From Sulfurimonas sp. (GTDB taxonomy: Bacteria; Campylobacterota; Campylobacteria; Campylobacterales; Sulfurimonadaceae), in assembly GCF_041583195.1 (NCBI RefSeq), contig NZ_JBFHGL010000002.1, positions 62,001 through 126,000 on the forward strand: a stretch of DNA of 64,000 nt, in the 5' to 3' direction. Positions 9,333 through 17,180 of the stretch are shown piece by piece. The notes beneath the pieces were generated by a model, which searched no databases, was not told where the DNA came from, and saw nothing but the letters and a program-made list of their open reading frames with translations. The translations under genes and the position numbers were made by a program. The stretch's first letter is position 1. Each line of letters opens with the position of its first letter.

Positions 9333-9848
9333 TTAATGAATGTTTTTCTTTATCTCGGCAATAAACTCATGGATATCATCATAAAGGTCTTGTAGATCCT
9401 CTTCATGTTCTACCTCATCAGCTAATATTTGAGATGCCATATCATAAGTTACAATATCTTTGTCACGCGTAATATCAACAATTTCCGAATACACGCTAAT
9501 AGCACACTGCTCACCTTTTATAGCCTGTTCTAGTACAGAAAGTACATCCGGATCTTCTGGAGCTTCATACCCGCAGTTTGAGTATTTTGTCCAATCATTT
9601 GGATGAAGTACCGGAGTTCCTCCAAGTTGCATCATACGATCAGCCACCATATTCGCATGTCTTAACTCATCAGCTGCATGTTGATCAAGCTCAGCTATTG
9701 CCGCATCTTTCATCAAACCTTTTACAACTTTTGATTCTATAAAATACTGATAATAAGCTAGCCACTCATCACAATACGCTCTATTTAAAAGCTCTGTTAC
9801 TTTCTCTGCTTCTATACCTTTTAATATAGATATACCACGCTTTGCCAT
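9333..9848 (-). CDS. Ferritin-like protein, DPSL/thioferritin-type
   Basis: 171 residues forming a four-helix ferritin-like domain. Likely di-iron ligands are E28 (CDEWLAYYQY), E61 and H64 (DELRHA), E113 (GEQCAISVY), and E145 and H148 (DEVEHEEDL). Cysteines C92 and C115 near the active site fit the pair reported for Dps-like proteins of archaea and anaerobes (DPSL, thioferritin), which store iron while consuming peroxide. That assignment rests on motif recall; plain bacterioferritin-like is the alternative. AAAGGAGA lies 7 bases upstream of the ATG. First gene of the unit with zupT. Confidence 0.83.
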   Translation of the reverse strand: MAKRGISILKGIEAEKVTELLNRAYCDEWLAYYQYFIESKVVKGLMKDAAIAELDQHAADELRHANMVADRMMQLGGTPVLHPNDWTKYSNCGYEAPEDPDVLSVLEQAIKGEQCAISVYSEIVDITRDKDIVTYDMASQILADEVEHEEDLQDLYDDIHEFIAEIKKNIH

Positions 9849-9902
9849 AACTGTCTCCTTTAAACATAAACTATCTAATATTGTAGAAGATATAACTTAA
9901 AG

Positions 9903-9921
9903 GAAAATGATTATTATTTAC
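9903..9921 (-). promoter_or_regulatory. Fur-box-like operator upstream of the ferritin-zupT unit
   Basis: Read on the minus strand the 19-mer is GTAAATAATAATCATTTTC, which matches the classical Fur box (three GATAAT-type hexamers) at 15 of 19 positions by my count. It lies just past the midA stop and 54-73 bases upstream of the ferritin-like ATG, in the range of a promoter element. The window also encodes a Fur protein at 32.6 kb. Campylobacterota Fur boxes differ somewhat from the classical consensus, so binding is an inference. Confidence 0.5.
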
Positions 9922-9925
9922 TAGT

Positions 9926-10948
9926 TTATTTTTTTTCTTTTCTAAATCTGATCATTTTAAAACGCTCACCCAAGAAGTTAGGCATAATCAGTATCTTTGC
10001 TTTTTCGAGTTCCTGTTTATATATCTTTTCATCTACATTTTCTTTTAACATCTCTAAAAGTTCTAATATTCCCATATCTACTAAAGCTACCATTTGAGCT
10101 TTAAACTCAACAAATTCTACACCTACATCTGCATATGCATCTTTAACATGCTCAAACGTTACATCGTAAGTTATGTCAGTGGAGCCAAAAAGTTCATCTC
10201 TTTTTATCTCATTTCCCTCTTCATCTTTATCTTGAAAGAAAGGTATAACATCGTGTTTTTTATATACACGAAGAGAAAAGTCCGGACGCGCTTGCATTTC
10301 ACCATAATCAAAGCTCATAAACTCAAATTTATCTGCAGCCTGTTCCATCTCACGTGCAAACTCTTCATAACCTACAGCTATCTCACCTCTATCTTTATGA
10401 TACTTCTGTGCTTTTTGGCTTACCCACTCATTATCTACGTCAAACTCAACATTATGATCCTCTTCTACGCGTGCTGTTTTACCTTTGTAATATAACTCAC
10501 ATGGAAATGCATCAAAGATCTCATTAGCTATAAAAAAAGCATTTTCACACTTTAGCTCACTTAAAGATTTGTAATGTGTAAGACTGACTGCATCTCCAAA
10601 ACTCTCTTTAAAGTAGTTTTTCTGAAACTCTTGCAAATCTTCAAAGCGCTCTATAATTACAAATTTTAAACTCTCCAATAATTCAGGACGAAGTGTATAT
10701 ATAAACTGTACTACATCAGCTAAGAAATAACCGTGATGTGCTCCGATCTCACATATAGTGCTGTCTTTTTTTAAAAAACCTTCATCAACCAACGACACTA
10801 TATGTTTAGCTATACATCCGCCAAAAAATCTGCTTGTACTTACAGCCGTGTAAAAGTCACCTTTTTTACCGATCTCTTTATAACTAGCATAATATCCGTC
10901 TTTTCCATATAACCAATCGGTCATATATTCACTAAATTTTCTATCCAT
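9926..10948 (-). CDS. MidA/NDUFAF7-like SAM-dependent methyltransferase (COG1565)
   Basis: About 340 residues with the family hallmarks: EYMTDWLYGKDGYY and GDFYTA at the N-terminus, SAM-binding EIGAHHGYFLADV, then ANEIFDAFP and FDYGE. Mitochondrial NDUFAF7 and MidA dimethylate an arginine of a complex I subunit and are needed for complex I assembly; a matching role here is by family. An earlier in-frame ATG at 10972 lies inside tolC; I prefer the ATG at 10948, two bases after the tolC stop, because it gives the normal family N-terminus. It is the last gene of a five-gene minus-strand run. Confidence 0.85.
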   Translation of the reverse strand: MDRKFSEYMTDWLYGKDGYYASYKEIGKKGDFYTAVSTSRFFGGCIAKHIVSLVDEGFLKKDSTICEIGAHHGYFLADVVQFIYTLRPELLESLKFVIIERFEDLQEFQKNYFKESFGDAVSLTHYKSLSELKCENAFFIANEIFDAFPCELYYKGKTARVEEDHNVEFDVDNEWVSQKAQKYHKDRGEIAVGYEEFAREMEQAADKFEFMSFDYGEMQARPDFSLRVYKKHDVIPFFQDKDEEGNEIKRDELFGSTDITYDVTFEHVKDAYADVGVEFVEFKAQMVALVDMGILELLEMLKENVDEKIYKQELEKAKILIMPNFLGERFKMIRFRKEKK

Positions 10949-10949
10949 T

Positions 10950-12191
10950 TTAATCTTTTTTATACATCTCATATAGAGTTAATAACTCTAGTTGTTTATC
11001 TATATCATAAATCTTAGAATCTAACTCCGCCATCTCAAAAGAGTTTTTAAGAAGCTCTACATCATACTCTGTTTTATACCCTGCTTTATACAACTCTGTA
11101 GTATCATCAAGAAGTTTTTTATAGATATCTTTATTTTCAACACTTAGTTGTTTTTTCTTATCCAGATTATCTATGTTTTGCATAACCTGATCATATATAG
11201 CACTAAGTTCACGTTTTTTATCTTCAACTACTACTTTGGCTTTTAAATAATCAACTCTTGAAGATGATACATCCACAAAAGTATTTATATTTAAAGGTAT
11301 ACTTGCTTTTACACCGTAACTATATGATGTATTTTCAGGTCTGTCAAAAGTACCGAACATTTTTGTTTCGTCAGTCCAAGTATAATCTGCAATAAAATCA
11401 ACTTTTGGAAGATACTTTGCAATTGTTACATCTTTAAAATATCTGTTTTTTTCTACTTCGCTGTCACTCATTTGAAGTACTATATTGTAAGTTAAAAAAT
11501 CATCTTTAGATAACACACCCAAACTTGGAATACGAGCCTCTTTATAGTTCATATCACTTAGAGCTTCAAAACTTGATATTAAACGCTCTTTATTGGTCTC
11601 TATATCATATAAAGCTTGAATAACAACGTTTCTGTCTATAATTGCATTATCTAAAAAACTTGAATCAAGCTGTCCGCTTAAATATTGCTCTTTGACCTGT
11701 TCAAGTGCTATCTCGGTATTTCTTATTTGCAGGTTTTGACGTTTTACCCTTAGATCTATCTGCTTGATCTGCATAAGGATAGATATAGCGTCTTTAACTA
11801 GTTTTCTTTTCTGTACATCTACTGAATAATTTGCATATTTTCCGCTAGCTGTAGCATATTTGATCCCGTAGTAAATACCGCCGCTTTGAAAAATAGGTTG
11901 AGTCCATGTTACAGATGCACTTTCTTGATCCCACTCACTCTCACTAGCTGCTGCAGTTGATGTAGCTTCATCTTCTTGTTTATTTTTTGTAAAACTGTAG
12001 TTAAGCATAAAAGGTGCTATCCAAGAATCACGAAGCTTAGAACTTTCAGCTTCATTTTTCTCATAGCTATACTCGAACTGTTGCTTTTTTGAATCGCTAA
12101 TATATTTTTCTAGCGATTCATTTAACTGTTCCTCAGCATTAGCAATATTACAAAGAACTAAGAGCGCTATCCAAAGATTTAAAACCTTCAT
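10950..12191 (-). CDS. TolC-family outer-membrane efflux protein
   Basis: 413 residues. A clear signal peptide (MKVLNLWIALLVLCNIANA, cut before EEQL) fixes the start at 12191 even though this lies 44 bases inside argD. The mature protein has two repeats with long amphipathic coiled-coil helices (about 125-185 and 325-400) and barrel-strand segments such as VTWTQPIFQSGGIYYGIKYA. It forms the outer-membrane duct of tripartite exporters or type I secretion. A periplasmic adaptor is encoded two genes upstream in the same run; no pump gene is in this unit, the nearest being the RND gene at 4.7-7.8 kb on the other strand. Confidence 0.87.
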   Translation of the reverse strand: MKVLNLWIALLVLCNIANAEEQLNESLEKYISDSKKQQFEYSYEKNEAESSKLRDSWIAPFMLNYSFTKNKQEDEATSTAAASESEWDQESASVTWTQPIFQSGGIYYGIKYATASGKYANYSVDVQKRKLVKDAISILMQIKQIDLRVKRQNLQIRNTEIALEQVKEQYLSGQLDSSFLDNAIIDRNVVIQALYDIETNKERLISSFEALSDMNYKEARIPSLGVLSKDDFLTYNIVLQMSDSEVEKNRYFKDVTIAKYLPKVDFIADYTWTDETKMFGTFDRPENTSYSYGVKASIPLNINTFVDVSSSRVDYLKAKVVVEDKKRELSAIYDQVMQNIDNLDKKKQLSVENKDIYKKLLDDTTELYKAGYKTEYDVELLKNSFEMAELDSKIYDIDKQLELLTLYEMYKKD

Positions 12192-13332
12192 CCATTTCCT
12201 CTTTTGTAATTGTAAGCGGTGGTAAAAGTCTTAATGTATTTCTACCAGCCTTTAGAACCATAACTCCTTGCTCTCTTGCAGAGTTTATAATTGCAGCCAA
12301 TGTCTCTGCATCTTTAACACGCAGTCCGCACATCATACCTATACCAACTTTTTCAGTAAAAAGATTTGTATACTTTTTATATAACTTCTCAACAGCTTGA
12401 TTAAACAGCAAAGTATTGATCTCTAAATCACCGCTTTTTTTGTAATCTTTTAATATATCTATAACTGTACACGCTGCAGTTGAGCTTAGATAGTTTCCAC
12501 CAAAAGTTGAACCGTGATCACCTGCGCCCAAAACTCCTTTAAGAGAAGTCATTACAACACCTATAGGTACACCTCCACCTAAACCTTTTGCAAGAGTTAT
12601 AATGTCAGGCTCAATTTCATAAACCTGAGATGCTGTGAACTCACCTGTTCTGTATACTCCTGTTTGAACCTCATCTACAATTAAAAGTACACCTCTTTCT
12701 TTTAAAAGTTTTGCAAGTGCTTTAACCTCTGCTTTATCCTGAGGTTGAACACCACCCTCACCTTGAACAAGTTCAATCATAACTGCACATGTATGATCAT
12801 CTATAAGAGATTCAATATGATTCATGTCATCTGCATATACAAAACCATCAGGAAACGGTCCGAAGTAGTTATGCATAGATTCTTGTCCGGTTGCTTTTAC
12901 AGTAGTAATTGTACGTCCGTGGAAAGACTGCTGAAGTGTTATAACTTTATATCTTTTAACTTTTCCATCATCACTCTCACCCCATTTTCTAGCTATTTTT
13001 ATAGCACCCTCATTTGCTTCAGCACCGCTGTTTCCGAAAAAACACTGCATATCATAACCGCTAGCTTCAACTATTTTTTGAGCAGCTTTAGCTTGTGGAG
13101 CTATATTGTAAAGATTTGATATGTGTGTAATGTTTGATATTTGTTTAGTTATAGCAGTATTCAAAGTCTCATTTGCATGACCGACACTACATACACCTAT
13201 ACCAGAAGTAAAATCTATATATTTTTTTCCATCTGCATCTTTAAGAGTTGCATTTTTCCCGCTTACAAACTCAACATCTGCACGTGCATACGTAGGCAGT
13301 ACATATTTTTTATCTAATTCTTGAGTATTCAT
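12148..13332 (-). CDS. argD: Acetylornithine aminotransferase
   Basis: 394-residue class III PLP aminotransferase of arginine biosynthesis, interconverting N-acetylornithine and N-acetylglutamate 5-semialdehyde. Visible motifs: TSGIGVCSVGHAN, the cofactor loop FGNSGAEANEGAIK (99-112), SFHGRT, D220 in IVDEVQTG (PLP ring nitrogen) and K249 in ITLAKGLGGG (Schiff base), then GSTFGGN. Length matches the family. argB is elsewhere in the window (53.3-54.2 kb), so arginine genes are scattered. It starts 49 bases after the molybdopterin oxidoreductase stop and its end overlaps the tolC signal-peptide region. Confidence 0.93.
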   Translation of the reverse strand: MNTQELDKKYVLPTYARADVEFVSGKNATLKDADGKKYIDFTSGIGVCSVGHANETLNTAITKQISNITHISNLYNIAPQAKAAQKIVEASGYDMQCFFGNSGAEANEGAIKIARKWGESDDGKVKRYKVITLQQSFHGRTITTVKATGQESMHNYFGPFPDGFVYADDMNHIESLIDDHTCAVMIELVQGEGGVQPQDKAEVKALAKLLKERGVLLIVDEVQTGVYRTGEFTASQVYEIEPDIITLAKGLGGGVPIGVVMTSLKGVLGAGDHGSTFGGNYLSSTAACTVIDILKDYKKSGDLEINTLLFNQAVEKLYKKYTNLFTEKVGIGMMCGLRVKDAETLAAIINSAREQGVMVLKAGRNTLRLLPPLTITKEEMDEGFKSLDSALSSL

Positions 13333-13381
13333 AATTAAACCTGATATTATTTATTTTTAAACTGAATTATATCTAAAATAA

Positions 13382-15115
13382 TCAAATAGTATTTATCCAA
13401 ACCATCTCTTCTTGGTAGATGGCACATTTGCCCTCATAACTATGTAGTGATGAAGTTAAATTATTAACACCTTTGACACCACTGTAAATAACTACACAAT
13501 CATCTCTAAGATCGTCATCTATTTTCACTATTAAATCAACTGAGCCAATTGATGACTTTATCTTTACTAAATCTCCATCGTTAAATCCGTGTGAAGCATT
13601 AATATATACGCCATCTTCTCTGTTAAACTGAGAATTTAAACTTTTTGAACTCTTCGGTGTTATTAAAAACAACTTCTCTTCATCCGCTACAAAAGCATCA
13701 TACTCATCTAAAAATACAAATTCGTCATCGTCTGTATCGAATCCATTTTTGTATGGAATCTCTTCTACACCTTTAACATGCAAGTTTCCTTCTGAATCTT
13801 CTTCACAAAAACTTTTAAAATGTTCTATATATTCATCTTCACTTTTTATCTCAATTCCAAACTCATCACATAGATATCTACTCAGCTCGTACTCGCTTAT
13901 ACCGCTGTCAATATCTTTTTGTTTATGCATCTCTGACATTGTGTTATGTGAAAATGATGTACGGATATCATTTTTATACAAAAAGTTTTTAGCAGGGATT
14001 ACAAGTGAAGCTGCTTCACTTGTTTCATTCTCATATAAACCAAAATAGATTAGATTTTTCACTTTTGAGAGTTCCTCTTTAACTCTGGTACTATTTGGCA
14101 TTTGTGATAATGGATTTGCACCTTGAACAAATACGCTCTCAAAGTCGGAAAATTTTGTATCAACTTTTGAAACTCTTTTTGCTTTAGTATTAAAGGGTGA
14201 GCTTATCCCTTCACTGGAATTGCCAAGATATGCAACACCACACCCCTCTTTCCCAAAAAGACCTAAATTAACTGCAAAAGCATCAATTGAGCGCATAACA
14301 TCAGCACCGTCTCTATACTTTTGAATTCCTACGCCACAAACTATGGCTACTTTTTTATCTTTAACCATAGCCAAAATATCACCTATCTCACCAAGTGTTA
14401 CGTCTATTTTGTCAAGTGTAGCTTTAATCCTGATCGTTTGTGTAAGTTCATAAAAATCTTCATACTCACTTGCATATTTTTTTAAATACTCTTCATCATG
14501 TCCATGTTCAATATGTAAAAAGCGACTAAGCAGTATTGCAAGTTCAAGATCTCCGCGTGGCTTGATCTGAACATGAAGATCTGCAGTTTTAGCGGCTTGT
14601 GTTTTTACAGGATCTATTACAATTATTTTTTTATCTTTTAATAATGGTAATAGATGAGATGAAGTGGTATGTGGGTTTCTTCCCCAAAGTATTACAACAT
14701 CAGATTTTGCTATTTGTGAGAGCGGCATATTTTTATTTGATCCGCGACCTTCAACTATTCCAGCCTCCCCTGCACCATCACACAGACTTCCATCTGTAAG
14801 TATAGCCCCGTGTGAAGCAAAAAAGTGCCCGACAACTCCTTGTAAAAGAGCAAAATTTCCGGCACTTTTATAATGAAGAATTTTACTTTTTTCACTATTT
14901 TGAATGATCTCTTTTAATTTTAAAAGAGCCTCATCCATACTGATCTCACAACCGTTAAATCTAGGTTTTTGAATCTCTTCAAAACCTTCATAGTGATTAA
15001 GATGCGGACATAAAAAGCCTTGAGTATGACCTTCTTTTTTGGCAGTTATTTTATCATCTTCATATATTATTTCACATGCATCATAACAGTCAAGAGGACA
15101 TGCCGTTTTATTCAT
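13382..15115 (-). CDS. Molybdopterin oxidoreductase family protein (cytoplasmic, small)
   Basis: 577 residues. The N-terminus holds a 4Fe-4S motif with C6, C10, C14 and C36 (CPLDCYDAC and GFLCPH). Molybdopterin/bis-MGD binding regions follow (DGSLCDGAGEAG, VILWGRNPHTTSSH, IVIDPVKTQAAKTADL) and a C-terminal dinucleotide-binding barrel (HGFNDGDLVKIKSSIGS). There is no twin-arginine signal, so a cytoplasmic location is expected. It is shorter than most formate dehydrogenases or nitrate reductases. No small iron-sulfur or membrane partner is adjacent, so substrate and electron partner are unknown. It overlaps the adaptor gene upstream by 8 bases. Confidence 0.8.
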   Translation of the reverse strand: MNKTACPLDCYDACEIIYEDDKITAKKEGHTQGFLCPHLNHYEGFEEIQKPRFNGCEISMDEALLKLKEIIQNSEKSKILHYKSAGNFALLQGVVGHFFASHGAILTDGSLCDGAGEAGIVEGRGSNKNMPLSQIAKSDVVILWGRNPHTTSSHLLPLLKDKKIIVIDPVKTQAAKTADLHVQIKPRGDLELAILLSRFLHIEHGHDEEYLKKYASEYEDFYELTQTIRIKATLDKIDVTLGEIGDILAMVKDKKVAIVCGVGIQKYRDGADVMRSIDAFAVNLGLFGKEGCGVAYLGNSSEGISSPFNTKAKRVSKVDTKFSDFESVFVQGANPLSQMPNSTRVKEELSKVKNLIYFGLYENETSEAASLVIPAKNFLYKNDIRTSFSHNTMSEMHKQKDIDSGISEYELSRYLCDEFGIEIKSEDEYIEHFKSFCEEDSEGNLHVKGVEEIPYKNGFDTDDDEFVFLDEYDAFVADEEKLFLITPKSSKSLNSQFNREDGVYINASHGFNDGDLVKIKSSIGSVDLIVKIDDDLRDDCVVIYSGVKGVNNLTSSLHSYEGKCAIYQEEMVWINTI

Positions 15116-15905
15116 CTTTTAACTCAATCTTTACAAGGTTTGAAAATACATTTGGCGAATCTATAATTATTTGAGCCATATATTTTGATATATTTTTAGA
15201 ATCAGCAATATTCACGACTCTGCTAATTTTATACTCTGTCTTTTTCTCATTTATATACACAACTTTATTTTGCGCACCAGAGAGATCATCTCTATTTAAA
15301 TATATTGTCAATTTTGCTTTTGATATATCAGCAACCTTAGCCAGAGGAGTTGAAAGATTAACAACTTGCCCCGGTTTTACATTTAACTCATAAAGAACAA
15401 AACCATTGGCTTTTAAATTTTTATCGCTTACACTACGTTTTAAAACTGCCTCTCTTAGCTTAAGATCAGTTATTTGTACCTTTAGGCTTTGGATCTCTTT
15501 TTGTGTACTTAATAGTTGGTTCTCACTATTAATTAAGTCATAATATTCTTTATCTTTTTCAACTTGAGACTTAATTTTCAAACCTTCTACTCTTTTGTAG
15601 TTTGTTCGTTTTCTAACAAGTGAGCTCTCTAAATTTTTGACAATTTCCTCATTTGCTACAACTGTGTTTTGTAAATACTCTAGTTTACTTTTTATGTACT
15701 TTAACTCTTTTTCATCCAACTCTGAATCGATTTTTATATATGACTCAGATGAAAGTGTTTTTCCTAGATTTTTCTCATCTGCAGATATAACCAATCCAGA
15801 AACATTTGAGCTTATATCCCGGATCTCAACCGGCTCTACTTTCGCATAATATTCACTTGCGAACAAAAAAGTCATTGGTAATAGTAAAATAACTAAAAAT
15901 TTCAT
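15108..15905 (-). CDS. HlyD/RND-type periplasmic adaptor protein
   Basis: 265 residues with a signal peptide (MKFLVILLLPMTFLFAS). A split biotinyl-lipoyl domain (VEIRDISSNVSGLVISADE and LYELNVKPGQVVNLSTPLAKVADI) flanks a coiled-coil hairpin (about 65-155); a beta-barrel segment with LTIYLNRDDL follows. Adaptors bridge an inner-membrane pump to a TolC channel. This one is short and lacks a clear membrane-proximal domain. It heads the minus-strand run that ends with tolC and midA. The pump partner is not in the run; the RND transporter at 4.7 kb is a candidate (inference). Confidence 0.8.
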   Translation of the reverse strand: MKFLVILLLPMTFLFASEYYAKVEPVEIRDISSNVSGLVISADEKNLGKTLSSESYIKIDSELDEKELKYIKSKLEYLQNTVVANEEIVKNLESSLVRKRTNYKRVEGLKIKSQVEKDKEYYDLINSENQLLSTQKEIQSLKVQITDLKLREAVLKRSVSDKNLKANGFVLYELNVKPGQVVNLSTPLAKVADISKAKLTIYLNRDDLSGAQNKVVYINEKKTEYKISRVVNIADSKNISKYMAQIIIDSPNVFSNLVKIELKDE

Positions 15906-15998
15906 TTTATAACCTTGTAGTATCTAATTATGATGGTTATTTTACCACTTCAATATTAATACAGTTACATATTCATCTTTATTTCATTTTTTTTTCGC

Positions 15999-16004
15999 TA
16001 TTAT
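15999..16004 (+). promoter_or_regulatory. -10 box of cheV promoter
   Basis: TATTAT preceded by a run of ten or so T residues (15985-15995), the T-tract arrangement that replaces a -35 box in Campylobacterota sigma-70 promoters. It lies 28 bases before the cheV ATG. Confidence 0.4.
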
Positions 16005-16032
16005 TTAAAGATAATTAGATAAAGGGATTTTT

Positions 16033-16980
16033 ATGTCTGTATTAGATAATGTAGATGCGGCAACAAACCTTGCAAAAAATAATGAATTGCAACTTTTGGT
16101 TTTTAGAATAAGTGAGAGCGAAGAGTCTGCTTACTATGCTATAAATGTATTCAAAACTCGTGAAGTAGTTGAGTCTAAAAACCATTTTTTAACACAAATC
16201 CCTAGTTGTCATCCATTACTGGAAGGCACTATAACCCTTCGTGGCTTGCAGATCCCTATTTTAAACCTACCTGCATGGTTAGGTGTAACTCTGAGCAAAG
16301 AGTCCATCAGCAAATCAAATATACTAATCTGTGACTTTAATGGCATAATAATAGGCCTTAGAATAATGTCTGCTTACAGAGTTATAAAGAAAAACTGGAA
16401 TGAGATGCATGCACCTGATAGTTATCGCCAAGAAGACGGTGTAGTTATGAACCATACTAGACTTGAAGACGGTTCACTATGTTTAATTCTAGACTATGAA
16501 AAACTATTAGCAGACGTAATTCCTCAAGCTATGGTTGATACAGAAGAACAAGCCGGTAATTTAAAAGATATTGAAATACCTTCAAAACTAAAAGTTGGAA
16601 CTGTACTAGTTGCAGAGGATTCTAAAACAGCTCAAAGACATCTCATTCAAATATTCAATAATTCAAATATAAGCATGAAGCTGTTTGAAAATGGAAAACT
16701 ACTTATTGATTATATAAAGGCAATGCCTGATCCATCTGTTGTACCTGCAATAATTACAGACATTGAGATGCCGGAAATGAGTGGATTTACAGTTATCCAA
16801 GAGATTAGAAAAAATCCAATGACTAAAAATATACCTATAATAGTAAACTCATCAATGACTGGTGAGAACAATAAAAGAGAAGCTGAAGCTTTAGGTGCAA
16901 ATGGCTTTATAGACAAAACAAAAAGCCATAATGTAATTCCTCTTGTTGTTGAAGCTATGAACAAAGTAGCAGCAAAATAA
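16033..16980 (+). CDS. cheV: Chemotaxis coupling/response-regulator protein CheV
   Basis: 315 residues: a CheW-like domain (about 18-165) that couples chemoreceptors to CheA, joined to a receiver domain (about 188-312). In the receiver the acidic pocket is ED at 195-196, the phospho-acceptor is D243 in ITDIEMPEMSG, the conserved Ser/Thr is near 273-275 and the Lys is K295 in FIDK. This is the full CheV architecture. A GGGA-type ribosome-binding site (AAAGGG) lies 6 bases upstream. It appears to be a single-gene unit between divergently and convergently placed neighbours; a chemoreceptor gene is at the right end of the window. Confidence 0.94.
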   Translation: MSVLDNVDAATNLAKNNELQLLVFRISESEESAYYAINVFKTREVVESKNHFLTQIPSCHPLLEGTITLRGLQIPILNLPAWLGVTLSKESISKSNILICDFNGIIIGLRIMSAYRVIKKNWNEMHAPDSYRQEDGVVMNHTRLEDGSLCLILDYEKLLADVIPQAMVDTEEQAGNLKDIEIPSKLKVGTVLVAEDSKTAQRHLIQIFNNSNISMKLFENGKLLIDYIKAMPDPSVVPAIITDIEMPEMSGFTVIQEIRKNPMTKNIPIIVNSSMTGENNKREAEALGANGFIDKTKSHNVIPLVVEAMNKVAAK

Positions 16981-16989
16981 AACCTCTTA

Positions 16990-17009
16990 TGTAATGCTTT
17001 TGCATTACA
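16990..17009 (+). terminator. Hairpin after cheV, weak terminator candidate
   Basis: Perfect 8-base arms TGTAATGC and GCATTACA around a TTTT loop, 10 bases after the cheV stop. It lacks a clear U-run on the cheV side, so termination strength is doubtful. Confidence 0.35.
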
Positions 17010-17063
17010 ACCATCATTTTAACTTTCCAATTAAAAAGTATTCCATACGTATTTGAGAATGAC

Positions 17064-17164
17064 AAATTTAAAGAGTAGTGTAGTTACAAGGCGTACGCCG
17101 AGGAAGAATACTAAAAGTATTTGACGAGGTGAGCAACGCAGTAAATGCGCTGCTATTTGAATTT
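17064..17164. repeat. Imperfect palindromic intergenic element
   Basis: Arms 17064-17087 and 17141-17164 form an imperfect inverted repeat; several mismatches are T against C, so one RNA strand could still pair through G-U. The centre contains a perfect GCGTACGC (17091-17098) and an inner hairpin AATACT-AAA-AGTATT (17108-17122). It is more GC-rich than the surrounding intergenic DNA and fills the space between cheV and the oadB stop. I see one copy in this window. It resembles a small dispersed palindromic repeat, or a structured 3' end for oadB. Confidence 0.45.
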
Positions 17165-17180
17165 AATAAATTAAATCCAA

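Noticed and set aside
10094-10495. 133-codon plus-strand frame inside midA
   Set aside because: Hydrophobic Phe/Ile/Cys-rich antisense shadow of a well-supported methyltransferase gene.
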